In this document: in pieces, positions 26,293-35,634 of the stretch
Numbering within the stretch: position 1 is the stretch's first letter
How the letters are laid out: every line of letters begins with the position of its first letter
Position numbers and translations under genes: made by a program
Notes under the pieces: generated by a model
Databases searched by the model: none
Told to the model about the DNA's origin: nothing
What the model saw: only the letters and a program-made list of their open reading frames with translations
Origin: Dyella caseinilytica
Lineage (GTDB): Bacteria; Pseudomonadota; Gammaproteobacteria; Xanthomonadales; Rhodanobacteraceae
NCBI RefSeq assembly: GCF_016865235.1
Contig: NZ_CP064030.1
Location: forward strand, 4,340,001 to 4,404,000
DNA: 64,000 nucleotides
Direction: 5' to 3'

Positions 26293-27228
26293 GTGCATCC
26301 CTTTCGCGTTGTTTTCGCCGGCACGCCGGAATTCTCCGTCCCCTGTCTTGAGGCCTGCCGCACCAGCGGCGCTGAAGTGGTGGCGGTCTATACGCAACCC
26401 GACAGACCGGCTGGCCGTGGACGCAAACTCACGCCAAGCCCGGTCAAGGAAGCCGCGCTGGCAGCCGGCATTCCCGTCGAACAACCCGAAACATTGAAGA
26501 GTGCCGAAGCACGCGAAAAACTGGCGGCTTACCGTCCCGACCTGATGGTGGTGGTGGCGTACGGGCTGATCCTGTCGCGCAAGGTACTGGCCATTCCCCG
26601 CCTTGGCTGCTGGAACGTCCATGCCAGCTTGCTACCGCGCTGGCGTGGTGCGGCGCCGATCCAGCGCGCCATTCTCGCGGGCGATGCGGAAACCGGCGTG
26701 GACCTGATGCACATGGAAGCAGGTCTCGACACCGGACCGGTGCTGCTCGAACGCCGCACCCCGATCAGCCGCGAGGATACGGGCGGCACGCTGCATGACC
26801 GGCTCTCCCTGCTCGGCGCAGATGTCCTCACCGAAGGTCTTGGCCGCATCCTTGCCCATGAAACACTGCAAGCACGCCCCCAGTCCGAAGAAGGCGTGAT
26901 GTACGCGCACAAACTGGAGAAGGCAGAAGCGCGACTGGATTTCACCCAGCCCGCGCTTGCGCTGGAACATCAGGTCCGCGCCTTCGATCCCTGGCCGGTG
27001 GCCGAAGGCGAGATAGCCGGTGAAAACCTGCGCATCTGGGCCGCGCACGCCATCGAGCATGACACGCAGACCGCGCCAGGCAGTGTGATCATGGCGCGCC
27101 GCGAGGGCATCGATATCGCCTGTGGCGATGGCGTGCTGCGCGTCACCGCCTTACAACGCGCGGGCAGCAAGCGCATCAGTGCTGCCGACTATCTCAATGC
27201 ACGCCCTGAGCTGCGCGGCAACCGATGA
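26293..27228 (+). CDS. fmt: Methionyl-tRNA formyltransferase (311 aa)
   Basis: Formylates initiator Met-tRNA. It starts with GTG: the first residues read MHPFRVVFAGTPEFSVPCL. The formyl-folate region is seen as the NVHASLLPRWRGAAPIQRAI block with the catalytic Asn/His, and MHMEAGLDTGPVL follows. The stop overlaps the rsmB start as ATGA, so translation is coupled. Confidence 0.96.
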   Translation: MHPFRVVFAGTPEFSVPCLEACRTSGAEVVAVYTQPDRPAGRGRKLTPSPVKEAALAAGIPVEQPETLKSAEAREKLAAYRPDLMVVVAYGLILSRKVLAIPRLGCWNVHASLLPRWRGAAPIQRAILAGDAETGVDLMHMEAGLDTGPVLLERRTPISREDTGGTLHDRLSLLGADVLTEGLGRILAHETLQARPQSEEGVMYAHKLEKAEARLDFTQPALALEHQVRAFDPWPVAEGEIAGENLRIWAAHAIEHDTQTAPGSVIMARREGIDIACGDGVLRVTALQRAGSKRISAADYLNARPELRGNR

Positions 27229-28520
27229 CCGATACCCGCGCACTGGCCGCGCAGGCGCTGGCGGATGTCGCACTCCGCGGCATATCGCTGCGCCAAGCGA
27301 TGGAACAAAAGGCGCCGCAACTGCGCGATCCGCGTGATCGCGCCTTGCTGATGGCCTTGCTCAGCGACGGCGCACGCTGGTGGCTGCGCTTCGATGCAGC
27401 CCTCGATCATCTGCTGGACAAACCGCTGCGCCGCAAAGAGCCGGAGGTGCACGCGCTGTTGGTGCTCGGACTGGTGCAGTTGGAAGTACTCCAACTGCAG
27501 GACTACGCCGCCGTCGCCGCCACCGTGGAAGCCACGCGTGCACTCAAGCGTCCACGCCTGGCCGGCCTCGCCAATGCCGTGCTGCGCCGCTGGCAGCGCG
27601 AACGCGTGGAACTGCTGGCCAAGCTCGATGCCCAACCGCAGACGCGTTACGCCATGCCGCCGTGGCTGGTCAAAGCCATTGCCGCCGACTGGCCGACGCA
27701 ACAGGATGGCGTGCTCGCCGACGGTAATCGCGAGCCGCCACTGATGTTGCGCGCAAACCGTCGCCGCGTGACGCGCGACGCGCTGGCCGAACAATTGCGC
27801 GCCGCAGGCTACACGGCCGATCCGCATCCCTGGCTGGCCGACGGCATCGTGCTGCCGCACAGCAGCGATGTCACCCGCATGCCGGGTTTTGCCGAAGGCT
27901 TGTTTGCGGTGCAGGACGGCGCCGCACAAGTCGCTGCAGATGTTGCGGATGTGCGCAACGGTCAACGCATACTCGACGCCTGCGCCGCACCGGGCGGCAA
28001 GGCCTGCCATCTGCTGGAACGCGCGGATATCGCGCTCACCGCGCTGGAATTCGACGCCGCGCGCGCCACACGCATCCAACAGAATCTGGATCGTCTGGGC
28101 TTGCAGGCGGACGTGCGCGTGGGCGATGCCGGCGAGCCGTCAAAGTGGTGGGATGGCCAGCCTTTTGACCGCATCCTGATCGACGCTCCCTGCTCGGCGA
28201 CCGGCGTCCTGCGGCGGCGTCCCGATGTGCGATTGCATCGCCGAGCCAGCGATATCGACGCACTGGTGGCGCAACAGCGACGCATTCTTGCCGCGCTATG
28301 GCCGCTGCTCGCGCCGGGCGGGCGTCTGGTCTACATCACCTGTTCGCTGCTCCGCGCGGAAAACGAGGCCGTCGTCGAGAGCTTCTTTACGGGTCGTGAT
28401 GACGTGCGAGCCGTGCCCGTGCACTTGCCGGTCGGGCAAGCCGCCACGTGCGGCTGGCAGATCCTGCCGGGCGAAGGCGATCTCGACGGCATGTACTATG
28501 CCGTGTTCGAGCGGTGCTGA
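27225..28520 (+). CDS. rsmB: 16S rRNA (cytosine-967-C5)-methyltransferase (431 aa)
   Basis: An N-terminal NusB-like domain (about 1-140) is followed by a SAM-dependent RNA m5C methyltransferase. The SAM loop is DACAAPGGKACHLLE; the two catalytic cysteines lie in IDAPCSATGVLRRRPDV and YITCSLLRAENE. It is coupled to fmt by a 4-base overlap, the standard def-fmt-rsmB order. Confidence 0.96.
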   Translation: MTDTRALAAQALADVALRGISLRQAMEQKAPQLRDPRDRALLMALLSDGARWWLRFDAALDHLLDKPLRRKEPEVHALLVLGLVQLEVLQLQDYAAVAATVEATRALKRPRLAGLANAVLRRWQRERVELLAKLDAQPQTRYAMPPWLVKAIAADWPTQQDGVLADGNREPPLMLRANRRRVTRDALAEQLRAAGYTADPHPWLADGIVLPHSSDVTRMPGFAEGLFAVQDGAAQVAADVADVRNGQRILDACAAPGGKACHLLERADIALTALEFDAARATRIQQNLDRLGLQADVRVGDAGEPSKWWDGQPFDRILIDAPCSATGVLRRRPDVRLHRRASDIDALVAQQRRILAALWPLLAPGGRLVYITCSLLRAENEAVVESFFTGRDDVRAVPVHLPVGQAATCGWQILPGEGDLDGMYYAVFERC

Positions 28521-28529
28521 GCCTTTGCG

Positions 28530-28590
28530 CCCCCTCCCTTTCGGGTAACCCGAACGCGGTCCCGGTGGGAGAGAGGGTTGGGGTGAGAGC
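28530..28590. repeat. GC-rich hairpin element after rsmB
   Basis: A segment reading CCCTCCCTTTCGGGTAACCC and ending GAGAGAGGGTTGGGGTGAGA has complementary pyrimidine and purine flanks (CCCTCCC against GGGAGAG). A related purine-rich end (GAGAGGGTCGGAGTGAG) occurs near 42711-42728, so it may belong to a dispersed family. It may act as the terminator of def-fmt-rsmB. Confidence 0.45.
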
Positions 28591-28654
28591 CCAATCTTGC
28601 GGTAAGACTCATTTGCTCCAATGAGCCCCACTCAATAAGCCACACCGAAAAATA

Positions 28655-30403
28655 ATGGGATCTATGGCAAGCGCAGCCCCTCACCCAAACCTTCTGAGGG
28701 CCTCAGTATCGGAACGCCGCCGATTCTGGCTGCTGGCGCTATTCGCCATCCTGATGCTTGGTCTCGGCATCGGCCTGCGCAATCCGTGGCCTTCTGACGA
28801 ACCACGCTTCACCCTTGCCGCCAAGCAGATGGTGGAAAGCGGCGACTGGCTGTTCCCGCATCGCGGCGTGGAGCTCTACGCCGACAAACCGCCCATGCTG
28901 ATGTGGCTGGAGGCCGCCAGCTTCGAGATCGTGCGAAACTGGCGCATCGCCTTCATGTTGCCCTCGTTCCTGTCGGCGCTGGGCACCTTGTTGCTTGTCT
29001 ACGATCTTGGGCGGCGTTTGTGGAATCGCAAAGTAGGCATCTACGCCGCGATGGCCACATTGATGTGCATCCAGTTTGTGTTCCAGGCCAAACGTGCGCA
29101 GATCGATCCGCTGGTGGTGTTCTTCATCACCGCAGCGAACTGGGGTCTGCTGCGTCACCTGCTCTGCGGTCCGAACTGGCGAATGTACTGGTTTGGCTGT
29201 TTCTGCGCCGGCCTGGGCGTGATCACCAAGGGCGTGGGTTTCCTCGCCTTGCTGATGCTGCTGCCTTATCTAGGGGCCGCTGTGCGCCGCTGGGATGGCG
29301 CAACACAGATGGCTCCTGGCGCATGGTGGCGCTGGCTGCTTGGCCTGGTGGCGACATTGGCCGCCATCGGGCTGTGGCTAGTGCCGATGCTGCTGGCAGC
29401 GCGAGCACACACGGACAATCCCATCTACGCGGCCTACGTCAACAACATCCTGTTCCACCAGACCGCGGGACGTTACGCGCACGCCTGGCATCACGTGCAA
29501 TCGAAATTCTATTACTTGCCGATCATGCTGTACGCGTGGTTGCCGCTGTCGCTGACCTATCCCGGCACTTTCCCGCGCTGGTGGCAGGCGCTGAAAGCGA
29601 AAGATGCGCGCATCCTGCTGCCGCTCGGCTGGATTGTGCTAGTGCTGTTGTTTTTTAGCGCATCGGCAGGCAAGCGCGACGTGTACATCCTGCCCATCGT
29701 GCCGATGCTGGCGCTGATCACCGCGCCGTATCTGGAAGCCATGCTTTCGACGCGTTGGCTGCGCGCGCTTTGTACCGCATTCCTTGTGGTGATGGGCGGC
29801 GGCATGTTGGCGCTCGGCGCCTATGCTCTGCTGGCTCACCCTGCGTTCGCCACCAAGCTCGCCTATGAACGCGGTTTCGATGGTCCAGCCGACAGCCTGT
29901 GGTGGATGTGCATCGTCATCGGCGCCGCGCAATGGTTGCTGCTGGCCATCTTCCGACTGCGGCGCGTTCACTTCGCCATCGCGGGCGGCATGCTCGCGCT
30001 GTGGTCCGTGGTTGGCCTGTGGGCCTACCCGCTGCTCAACGGCAGCAGCTCAGCCTCCGAACTGATGGCGAATGTACGCACACGCCTTGCTGCGCAGGAC
30101 GAGATCGCCATGGTCGACTGGAAAGAGCAGAACATGCTGATGCTCGGCCGTCCTGCAATCGATTTCGGCTTCAATGCGCCCACTTCACAACAGTTTGCTC
30201 AGGCGGCGCAATGGCAAATCGCTGCGCCGGCGACACGCTGGCTGTTCGTGCAGGAACCGGCCATGGGTCATTGCGTTGACCGCAGCAAGGCCATCAACAT
30301 GGGCCACGCCAATCGTCGTGACTGGTGGCTGTTCAAGGCCGATGCCGTGGTTCCGGGCTGCGTGCCTCCGCCAGCCAGCACCGATGAAGATACTGGTGAA
30401 TAA
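28655..30403 (+). CDS. ArnT-like GT39 family membrane glycosyltransferase (582 aa)
   Basis: A GT-C fold integral membrane enzyme that uses a polyprenyl-phosphate sugar, like ArnT or protein O-mannosyltransferases. The catalytic acidic motif is retained in the first periplasmic loop (NPWPSDEPRFTLAAKQMVES), followed by YADKPPMLMW, and there are about 11 hydrophobic helices. A globular periplasmic tail with cysteines ends the protein. It is the first gene of the rightward surface-glycan group; the sugar and acceptor (lipid A, core or protein) cannot be told. ATG 28664 is an alternative start. Confidence 0.85.
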   Translation: MGSMASAAPHPNLLRASVSERRRFWLLALFAILMLGLGIGLRNPWPSDEPRFTLAAKQMVESGDWLFPHRGVELYADKPPMLMWLEAASFEIVRNWRIAFMLPSFLSALGTLLLVYDLGRRLWNRKVGIYAAMATLMCIQFVFQAKRAQIDPLVVFFITAANWGLLRHLLCGPNWRMYWFGCFCAGLGVITKGVGFLALLMLLPYLGAAVRRWDGATQMAPGAWWRWLLGLVATLAAIGLWLVPMLLAARAHTDNPIYAAYVNNILFHQTAGRYAHAWHHVQSKFYYLPIMLYAWLPLSLTYPGTFPRWWQALKAKDARILLPLGWIVLVLLFFSASAGKRDVYILPIVPMLALITAPYLEAMLSTRWLRALCTAFLVVMGGGMLALGAYALLAHPAFATKLAYERGFDGPADSLWWMCIVIGAAQWLLLAIFRLRRVHFAIAGGMLALWSVVGLWAYPLLNGSSSASELMANVRTRLAAQDEIAMVDWKEQNMLMLGRPAIDFGFNAPTSQQFAQAAQWQIAAPATRWLFVQEPAMGHCVDRSKAINMGHANRRDWWLFKADAVVPGCVPPPASTDEDTGE

Positions 30404-30439
30404 TCCGCAGCCGCCACTACACCCTGCAGCAAATCAGCC

Positions 30440-31456
30440 ATGAGCAATATCAACCTCATCGCACGCGACAACGGTGCCGGTCTCACCCGGGACATGCACT
30501 TGCTTGCCGACCTGCTGCGCGAAGGTGGACATGATGTAACGATCACCGGCCTGGGCCATCGCAGCCGGCTCAGCAATCGCCTGCGTCGTCTGCATGCCCG
30601 CCTGCGGCGCTTGTTGCGCGGCTGGTTCAAGGGACAGCTCAACGCGCGCTACGACATCAACATCATGCTCGAACATGTGCGCCCCGAATCCTTCGACCAG
30701 GCGCATATCAACATCCTGATTCCGAATCCGGAATGGTTTCGCAGCGAATGGTTGCCGGAGCTGCCCCATTTCGACTTCATCTTTGCCAAGACGCGTCATG
30801 CCGAACGCATCTTCAGCGAGCGTGGCTGCCGCACTGTGTTTATCGGCTTCACCGGCGCCGATTATCTGGACACAAACGTCGCGCGGCTTCCCACCTTCCT
30901 TCATGGCCCGGGGCGCAGCGGCAATAAAGGCACGCTCCCCTTGCTTGCGCTCTGGGCGCAGCATCCGCAATGGCCGCCGCTCACGGTCGTGTGGCGACGC
31001 AAGCACGTCGAGCTGCAGGCGCTCCCGGCGAATGTGCAACTTATTCGCGAATACCTTCCTGAAGAAACCCTGCGGCAGCTGCACAACGCCAACCTGTTCC
31101 ATTTGTGCCCTTCGCAAACCGAAGGCTATGGTCACTCCCTGGTGGAAAGCCTGAGCACCGGCTGCATCACCATCACCACCGATGCCGAACCCATGAACGA
31201 GCTGGTGACCGAAGATCGTGGTCTGTTGGTGTCGGCGCATACGGCCGGCACGCAAGAGCTAGCCACGCTGTACGACTTCGATCCGGATGCCATGCGTGGC
31301 GTCATCGAGCAATGCATCGCGATGCCGGAAGAAAAGCAAAAAGCATTGGGACGCGCGGCGCGCGAATGGTACGAAACCAACCAGCGGACCTTCCGCCAAC
31401 GGTTTCTCCAAGCCATTGCCGACGTCGCGCCTCGTCAGACTGATACACCGCGATGA
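30440..31456 (+). CDS. GT-B type glycosyltransferase, first of a tandem pair (338 aa)
   Basis: A cytoplasmic GT4-like transferase. The N-terminus reads LIARDNGAGLTRDMHLLADL; the nucleotide-sugar binding region in the C-half is QTEGYGHSLVESLSTGCITI with the typical Glu pair, followed by TDAEPMNELV. It is clearly paralogous to the next gene, with which it overlaps by 4 bases (ATGA). The pair probably adds sequential sugars to a lipid-linked or core oligosaccharide. Confidence 0.82.
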   Translation: MSNINLIARDNGAGLTRDMHLLADLLREGGHDVTITGLGHRSRLSNRLRRLHARLRRLLRGWFKGQLNARYDINIMLEHVRPESFDQAHINILIPNPEWFRSEWLPELPHFDFIFAKTRHAERIFSERGCRTVFIGFTGADYLDTNVARLPTFLHGPGRSGNKGTLPLLALWAQHPQWPPLTVVWRRKHVELQALPANVQLIREYLPEETLRQLHNANLFHLCPSQTEGYGHSLVESLSTGCITITTDAEPMNELVTEDRGLLVSAHTAGTQELATLYDFDPDAMRGVIEQCIAMPEEKQKALGRAAREWYETNQRTFRQRFLQAIADVAPRQTDTPR

Positions 31457-32484
31457 CACGTCCAAAGCTCAGCGTGAATCTGGTGGTACGCGACAACGGC
31501 CTCGGCCTGTCCCGCGACGCCAACTTGCTCGCGAATGCGCTTAAAGCGCACGGTTGCGAGGTACACATGACCGGCCTGGGTGAAGAAGACGAGCGCCTGC
31601 GCTGGCGCCACGGCCGTCGCTGGCGCGCGCTTCATTGTCATTGGCGTCATGCCTGGTCGCGCTTGCGCGGCAAGGCGGTCTACGACATCAACATCATGTT
31701 CGAGCACCTTTGGCCTCTGCAGTTGCCATTGGCGCGGTACAACATCGCGCTACCCAACCCCGAGTGGTTCGATAAAAGGGATTTGCGCCATTTGTCGCGC
31801 ATGGACCGCATCTGGGCAAAAACCAGGCATGCGGAAGTGCTGTTCCGTGAGCGTGGCTGCGCGACGACCTGGGTAGGTTTCGACAGTGTCGATAATTACG
31901 ATCCATCGATAACCAAAAAGCGCCAATTCTTCCATCTCGCTGGCGGCAGCTGGATCAAGGGCACCGAAAGGCTGCTGGCATTGTGGCGCAAGCATCCGGA
32001 TTGGCCGGCGTTGACGGTATTGCAGCATCCGTCGCGCGCCAAAGTGCAGCCATCCCCCGAAAATTTACGGCATCGGGCGGAGTACCTCTCGCCCACCGAT
32101 CCAGCACAACTTCACGAACTCAATCGACTGCAGAACGAGCATTGGTTTCACCTCTGCACCTCCGAAACGGATGGATGGGGACACTATCTCGTCGAGGCCA
32201 TGGGCGTGGCGGCCGTTGCCGTTACCGTTGACGCACCGCCCATGAACGAACTCGTGCAGCCCGATCGCGGCATGTTGATACGCCATGAAGGCACGTCGAC
32301 CATGGGCATGTCGACGACGTATTTTTTCGACGAAACCGCCATGGAGGTCGCCGTGCAGCGCCTGCTATCGGCAAGCGACGAGGAGCTTACCGCTCTGGGC
32401 GCCAAGGCGCGCGAATGGTTCGAGCATAATCACGTCGATTTTGCGCGACGCATCGGCGCCGCGCTGGCTGAGATCACGATTTGA
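31453..32484 (+). CDS. GT-B type glycosyltransferase, second of a tandem pair (343 aa)
   Basis: Paralogue of the preceding gene: NLVVRDNGLGLSRDANLLAN at the start and SETDGWGHYLVEAMGVAAVA plus VDAPPMNELVQPDRGML at the C-terminal sugar site. Both share the AKTRHAE segment and a YDINIM(L/F)EH segment. The identity is moderate by eye, pointing to an old duplication with divergence in donor or acceptor. It converges with the GT2 gene on the other strand, overlapping by 11 bases at the 3' ends. Confidence 0.82.
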   Translation: MTRPKLSVNLVVRDNGLGLSRDANLLANALKAHGCEVHMTGLGEEDERLRWRHGRRWRALHCHWRHAWSRLRGKAVYDINIMFEHLWPLQLPLARYNIALPNPEWFDKRDLRHLSRMDRIWAKTRHAEVLFRERGCATTWVGFDSVDNYDPSITKKRQFFHLAGGSWIKGTERLLALWRKHPDWPALTVLQHPSRAKVQPSPENLRHRAEYLSPTDPAQLHELNRLQNEHWFHLCTSETDGWGHYLVEAMGVAAVAVTVDAPPMNELVQPDRGMLIRHEGTSTMGMSTTYFFDETAMEVAVQRLLSASDEELTALGAKAREWFEHNHVDFARRIGAALAEITI

Positions 32485-33316
32485 AATCGTGCTGATCGAT
32501 GCCCTGATCGCAACGGGTGATGCGTTCGGTGATGGTGGCGCGATACAAGCGATTGTTGGGCAGACTCATATCGTTGACATCGACTTGAGCACGCGTCTTA
32601 TGCTCGAGATGCGCTCCCAATGCACACCATTTCAACTGGCGGCGACGCAAGCCGGCGTTCTCAAGTCGGGCGGCCAGTTCGCGATCTTCCGCGCCATAAC
32701 CTTCCATGCGCTCATCGAAGCCGTTGACGCGAATAAGATCATCGCGCCAGAAGCTCATGTTGCAGCTCATGACACGGCCGCCGTTCTTGCCCTTTGCCTT
32801 CCAGCGCGCCAGCTTCGGCGCGTGGAACGAATAAATGCGACGGATGCCATCGAACACGTGAAAGTCGACGTGGGCCCACGGCGCAAACACCGGACGACCG
32901 CCCGCCAGTAAGCGCGCGGTTTCGCGCGCCGTGGTCTTGAAGCGACCACCCTGCAGAAAATACCCGGGCTCGGCCAGCATCAGATGATCGGCGATGAAGG
33001 CCGGATGCAGCACCATGTCGCCATCGATCAGCACCACGTAATCACCCTGGCTGGCGGCAATGCCGAGATTGCGGCAGCGCGCTGCACGGAAGCCAAGATC
33101 CTCTTGCCAGATATGACGCAGCGGCACCGGGAAGTTCGCTGCCATCGACGCAATCAGTTCGCGGGTGTCGTCGGTCGAACCGTCATCGGCGACGATGACT
33201 TCATCGGGCAAACGCGTCTGCGTCGCAACGCTGAGCAGCACTTGCTTGAGCGCTTGCGGCCAGTTGTAGGTGATAACGATCAGCGACACCTTGTGCGGCT
33301 TGCCCGCGGCGATCAT
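32474..33316 (-). CDS. GT2 family glycosyltransferase (280 aa)
   Basis: A GT-A fold transferase. SLIVITYNWPQALKQVLLSV and EVIVADDGSTDDTREL form the nucleotide-binding part; DGDMVLHPAF is the DxD metal motif (DGD); and the C-terminal GYGAEDRELAARLENAG is the galactosyltransferase-type acceptor motif. Its start overlaps the stop of the O-antigen-ligase-like gene (ATGA), so the two are co-translated. Confidence 0.87.
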   Translation of the reverse strand: MIAAGKPHKVSLIVITYNWPQALKQVLLSVATQTRLPDEVIVADDGSTDDTRELIASMAANFPVPLRHIWQEDLGFRAARCRNLGIAASQGDYVVLIDGDMVLHPAFIADHLMLAEPGYFLQGGRFKTTARETARLLAGGRPVFAPWAHVDFHVFDGIRRIYSFHAPKLARWKAKGKNGGRVMSCNMSFWRDDLIRVNGFDERMEGYGAEDRELAARLENAGLRRRQLKWCALGAHLEHKTRAQVDVNDMSLPNNRLYRATITERITRCDQGIDQHDFKS

Positions 33317-34569
33317 GCATCAACCTCGTTTTGGTGGTGCTGCTGGCTGTCCCGGACACGCCATGCCAGACCCATGCTGATCGCCAACGGCAACCAGCCC
33401 ATCAGCCATTCCACGCTGGGCTTTTGCATCAACTCTGGCGCATCGAACTGGAAGGCCACCGTCGCAAACACCCACAGCGCCAGCAAGCAGCGGCCCGTGG
33501 CAACGTGGCGGAACAACCATCCGCGCCACCCCACGATCAGCCACATGACCACCCACAAAACGGCGGCCGGGATACCAAGCATGATCGCGTTATGGGTGAA
33601 GGCATTGTGGCTATGCGTCCAGATCTGATCGTCAACCCGGATCTCGTAATGGCTGCCCATGCCTAGTCCATGCCAGGGATGGGCCCTGATGAGTTCCCAA
33701 GCCCGCTCGAAGATTTGTGGCCGATACGACATGCCGCGCTGTTCGACGTAGTGCCAACCGCCCAGTCCGATGGCCAGTGCCGCCAGTCCAAGTATGGCCA
33801 GTGCACGCAGCTTAACGTGGCCATGCCGCGCCGTGATCAGCATGCACGCCTGCGCAGCCAAAATGGCCAGCCACGTGGCACGGCTGTACGTCATCACCAC
33901 GAAAATCGACAGCATGACCAGTGCAAGCACCTGGATGACGTGCTGCCAGCGGCCACGTACCGTGGTCTGCGCCAGCCACACAATGGCGGCACCGTAGGCA
34001 AAGCCTGCAAGATTGGGATTATCGAGGGCACCGAATGCCACGACACGCCCCTGCTCCTGCCACATCATCGTATGCAGGGTTCGCCACGGGAACATCGCCA
34101 CCGCACCCAGCGCACTCAGCGCCAGACCGACACCACCCCAGAACAGCAACTGCTGAAACCACTGCGAGTTGCCAGCCACGACGGCAGCCCACGTCACCAC
34201 GAACAACAACACATAGACGGCGACAAACAGGTTGTCGCCAAAGTGTCCGTAGTTCGCCCACGCAGAAGACAGCGCCGACCATGCCAGAAAAAGCATCAGC
34301 AACCAGGCATCCGCACTGCCGACCACGCGTTCGCGGAATGCACCACGCCGCTTCCATACCCAGAACAGCGCCGGCGCGATGAACAACACCAGCAAGCTGT
34401 CGTGATACGGCTTGCCGGGATTCCATACCTTGTCCCCCACCGGAGCGGCCGCCAGGCCGACCAACAGCCACCACATGCCGAGCAGCAGCCAGGCGTACCC
34501 CCACTTGGGCAAGCCCGACTGCAAGCGAAACGGGTGTTCGCGCGTTGCCTCAACGTTTGGCTCTTTCAT
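33313..34569 (-). CDS. O-antigen ligase-like membrane protein (about 418 aa)
   Basis: A polytopic inner-membrane protein of the Wzy/WaaL group. About 10-12 hydrophobic helices are visible. The large periplasmic loop carries RAWELIRAHPWHGLGMGSHY and THSHNAFTHNAIMLGIPAAV, the typical WaaL H(S/N)H-N pattern. It should transfer polymer from undecaprenyl carrier to lipid A-core or act in O-unit polymerisation. The start is uncertain: ATG 34569 or 34575 fit the family, though the frame is open to 34782. Confidence 0.82.
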   Translation of the reverse strand: MKEPNVEATREHPFRLQSGLPKWGYAWLLLGMWWLLVGLAAAPVGDKVWNPGKPYHDSLLVLFIAPALFWVWKRRGAFRERVVGSADAWLLMLFLAWSALSSAWANYGHFGDNLFVAVYVLLFVVTWAAVVAGNSQWFQQLLFWGGVGLALSALGAVAMFPWRTLHTMMWQEQGRVVAFGALDNPNLAGFAYGAAIVWLAQTTVRGRWQHVIQVLALVMLSIFVVMTYSRATWLAILAAQACMLITARHGHVKLRALAILGLAALAIGLGGWHYVEQRGMSYRPQIFERAWELIRAHPWHGLGMGSHYEIRVDDQIWTHSHNAFTHNAIMLGIPAAVLWVVMWLIVGWRGWLFRHVATGRCLLALWVFATVAFQFDAPELMQKPSVEWLMGWLPLAISMGLAWRVRDSQQHHQNEVDA

Positions 34570-34815
34570 TTGCATGCAGGCACGATTTTTCCCAAAGTCC
34601 ACATCACAACGCCTTACCTGGCTTTTGGTAACACCAGAGCGCTCCCCGCTTCGTGCAGCGTCCATCGAACCAGCCCGAATACCGCGCATGTTGCCTAAAT
34701 ATGACTGAAACGCAATGAACTGATCCGATGTGTATCCATTCTTGTGACCGCAGGCCTTGCTGCCCTTGGCCTGGCGGTGCATCGTCCTCAGCAGAGCTTC
34801 CGCTAGAATGCATGC

Positions 34816-35634
34816 ATGGTGCCCCTTCTACCCTTCACGCTCGTTGTGATGACCCGCAATGAGGCGCAAAAAATTGCACGCTGCCTGGACAGCGTGCCTT
34901 TTGCCGCCGAAAAACTGGTCATCGACAGCGGCAGCACCGACGACACCATGGCTATCGCCCGCACACACGGTGCGCGCGTGGTGCAACAGGAATGGCTGGG
35001 TTTCGGTCCGCAGCGCAACTTTGCCGCCACGCAGTGCAGCCATCCGTGGATTCTTGCGCTGGATGCGGACGAGTACCTCACGCCCGCCCTGGCTGACGAA
35101 CTGCAGCGAAGCCTTCCTGCACTGATGAAAAGCGGCACGGCGGCGGCCATCCTGCGCCGGCACCTCATCTATATGGGCAAGCCGATGCGCTGGTATCGGC
35201 CAGCCGTGGGCGAGAAGATGGCCCGCTTCTACCATCGCGACCGCGCGCGCTGGAACGACGTGCGCGTGCACGAGTCGCTGCAGCTCAACGGTCCATCGGT
35301 GACGTTCCATGCACCCTTTCTTCACGACAACAACCCCAGCCTGGTCGAGAAGCAGCTTAAGGTGCTTCTGTACTCGGAACTGAAGTGCCGCGACTGGCTC
35401 GACAAAGACAAGCCCGCGCGGATGTGGCAGACGCCGTTCGTGTTTGCCCTGGCCTTCATCAAGGATTACTTCCTGCGGCTGGGCTTTCTTGACGGCTGGC
35501 GCGGCTACGCCATTGCGCAGACGGCCGCCAACTACGCGGTTTACAAACGCATGCGTTACTACGAAATGCGCCAGAATCCGGCTTCCCGCGACACCGCCGC
35601 CGACGCCCTGACGCGCAGCGGACTGGATCATTGA
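34816..35634 (+). CDS. GT2 glycosyltransferase, WaaE/KdtX-like (272 aa)
   Basis: Resembles the LPS core beta-1,4-glucosyltransferase WaaE (KdtX). FTLVVMTRNEAQKIARCLDS and VIDSGSTDDTMAIA form the donor site, ILALDADEYLTP holds the DxD-like metal motif, and the C-terminal KDYFLRLGFLDGWRGYAIA helix is typical of the group. It heads a rightward pair with the next gene, sharing one base of stop and start. Confidence 0.86.
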   Translation: MVPLLPFTLVVMTRNEAQKIARCLDSVPFAAEKLVIDSGSTDDTMAIARTHGARVVQQEWLGFGPQRNFAATQCSHPWILALDADEYLTPALADELQRSLPALMKSGTAAAILRRHLIYMGKPMRWYRPAVGEKMARFYHRDRARWNDVRVHESLQLNGPSVTFHAPFLHDNNPSLVEKQLKVLLYSELKCRDWLDKDKPARMWQTPFVFALAFIKDYFLRLGFLDGWRGYAIAQTAANYAVYKRMRYYEMRQNPASRDTAADALTRSGLDH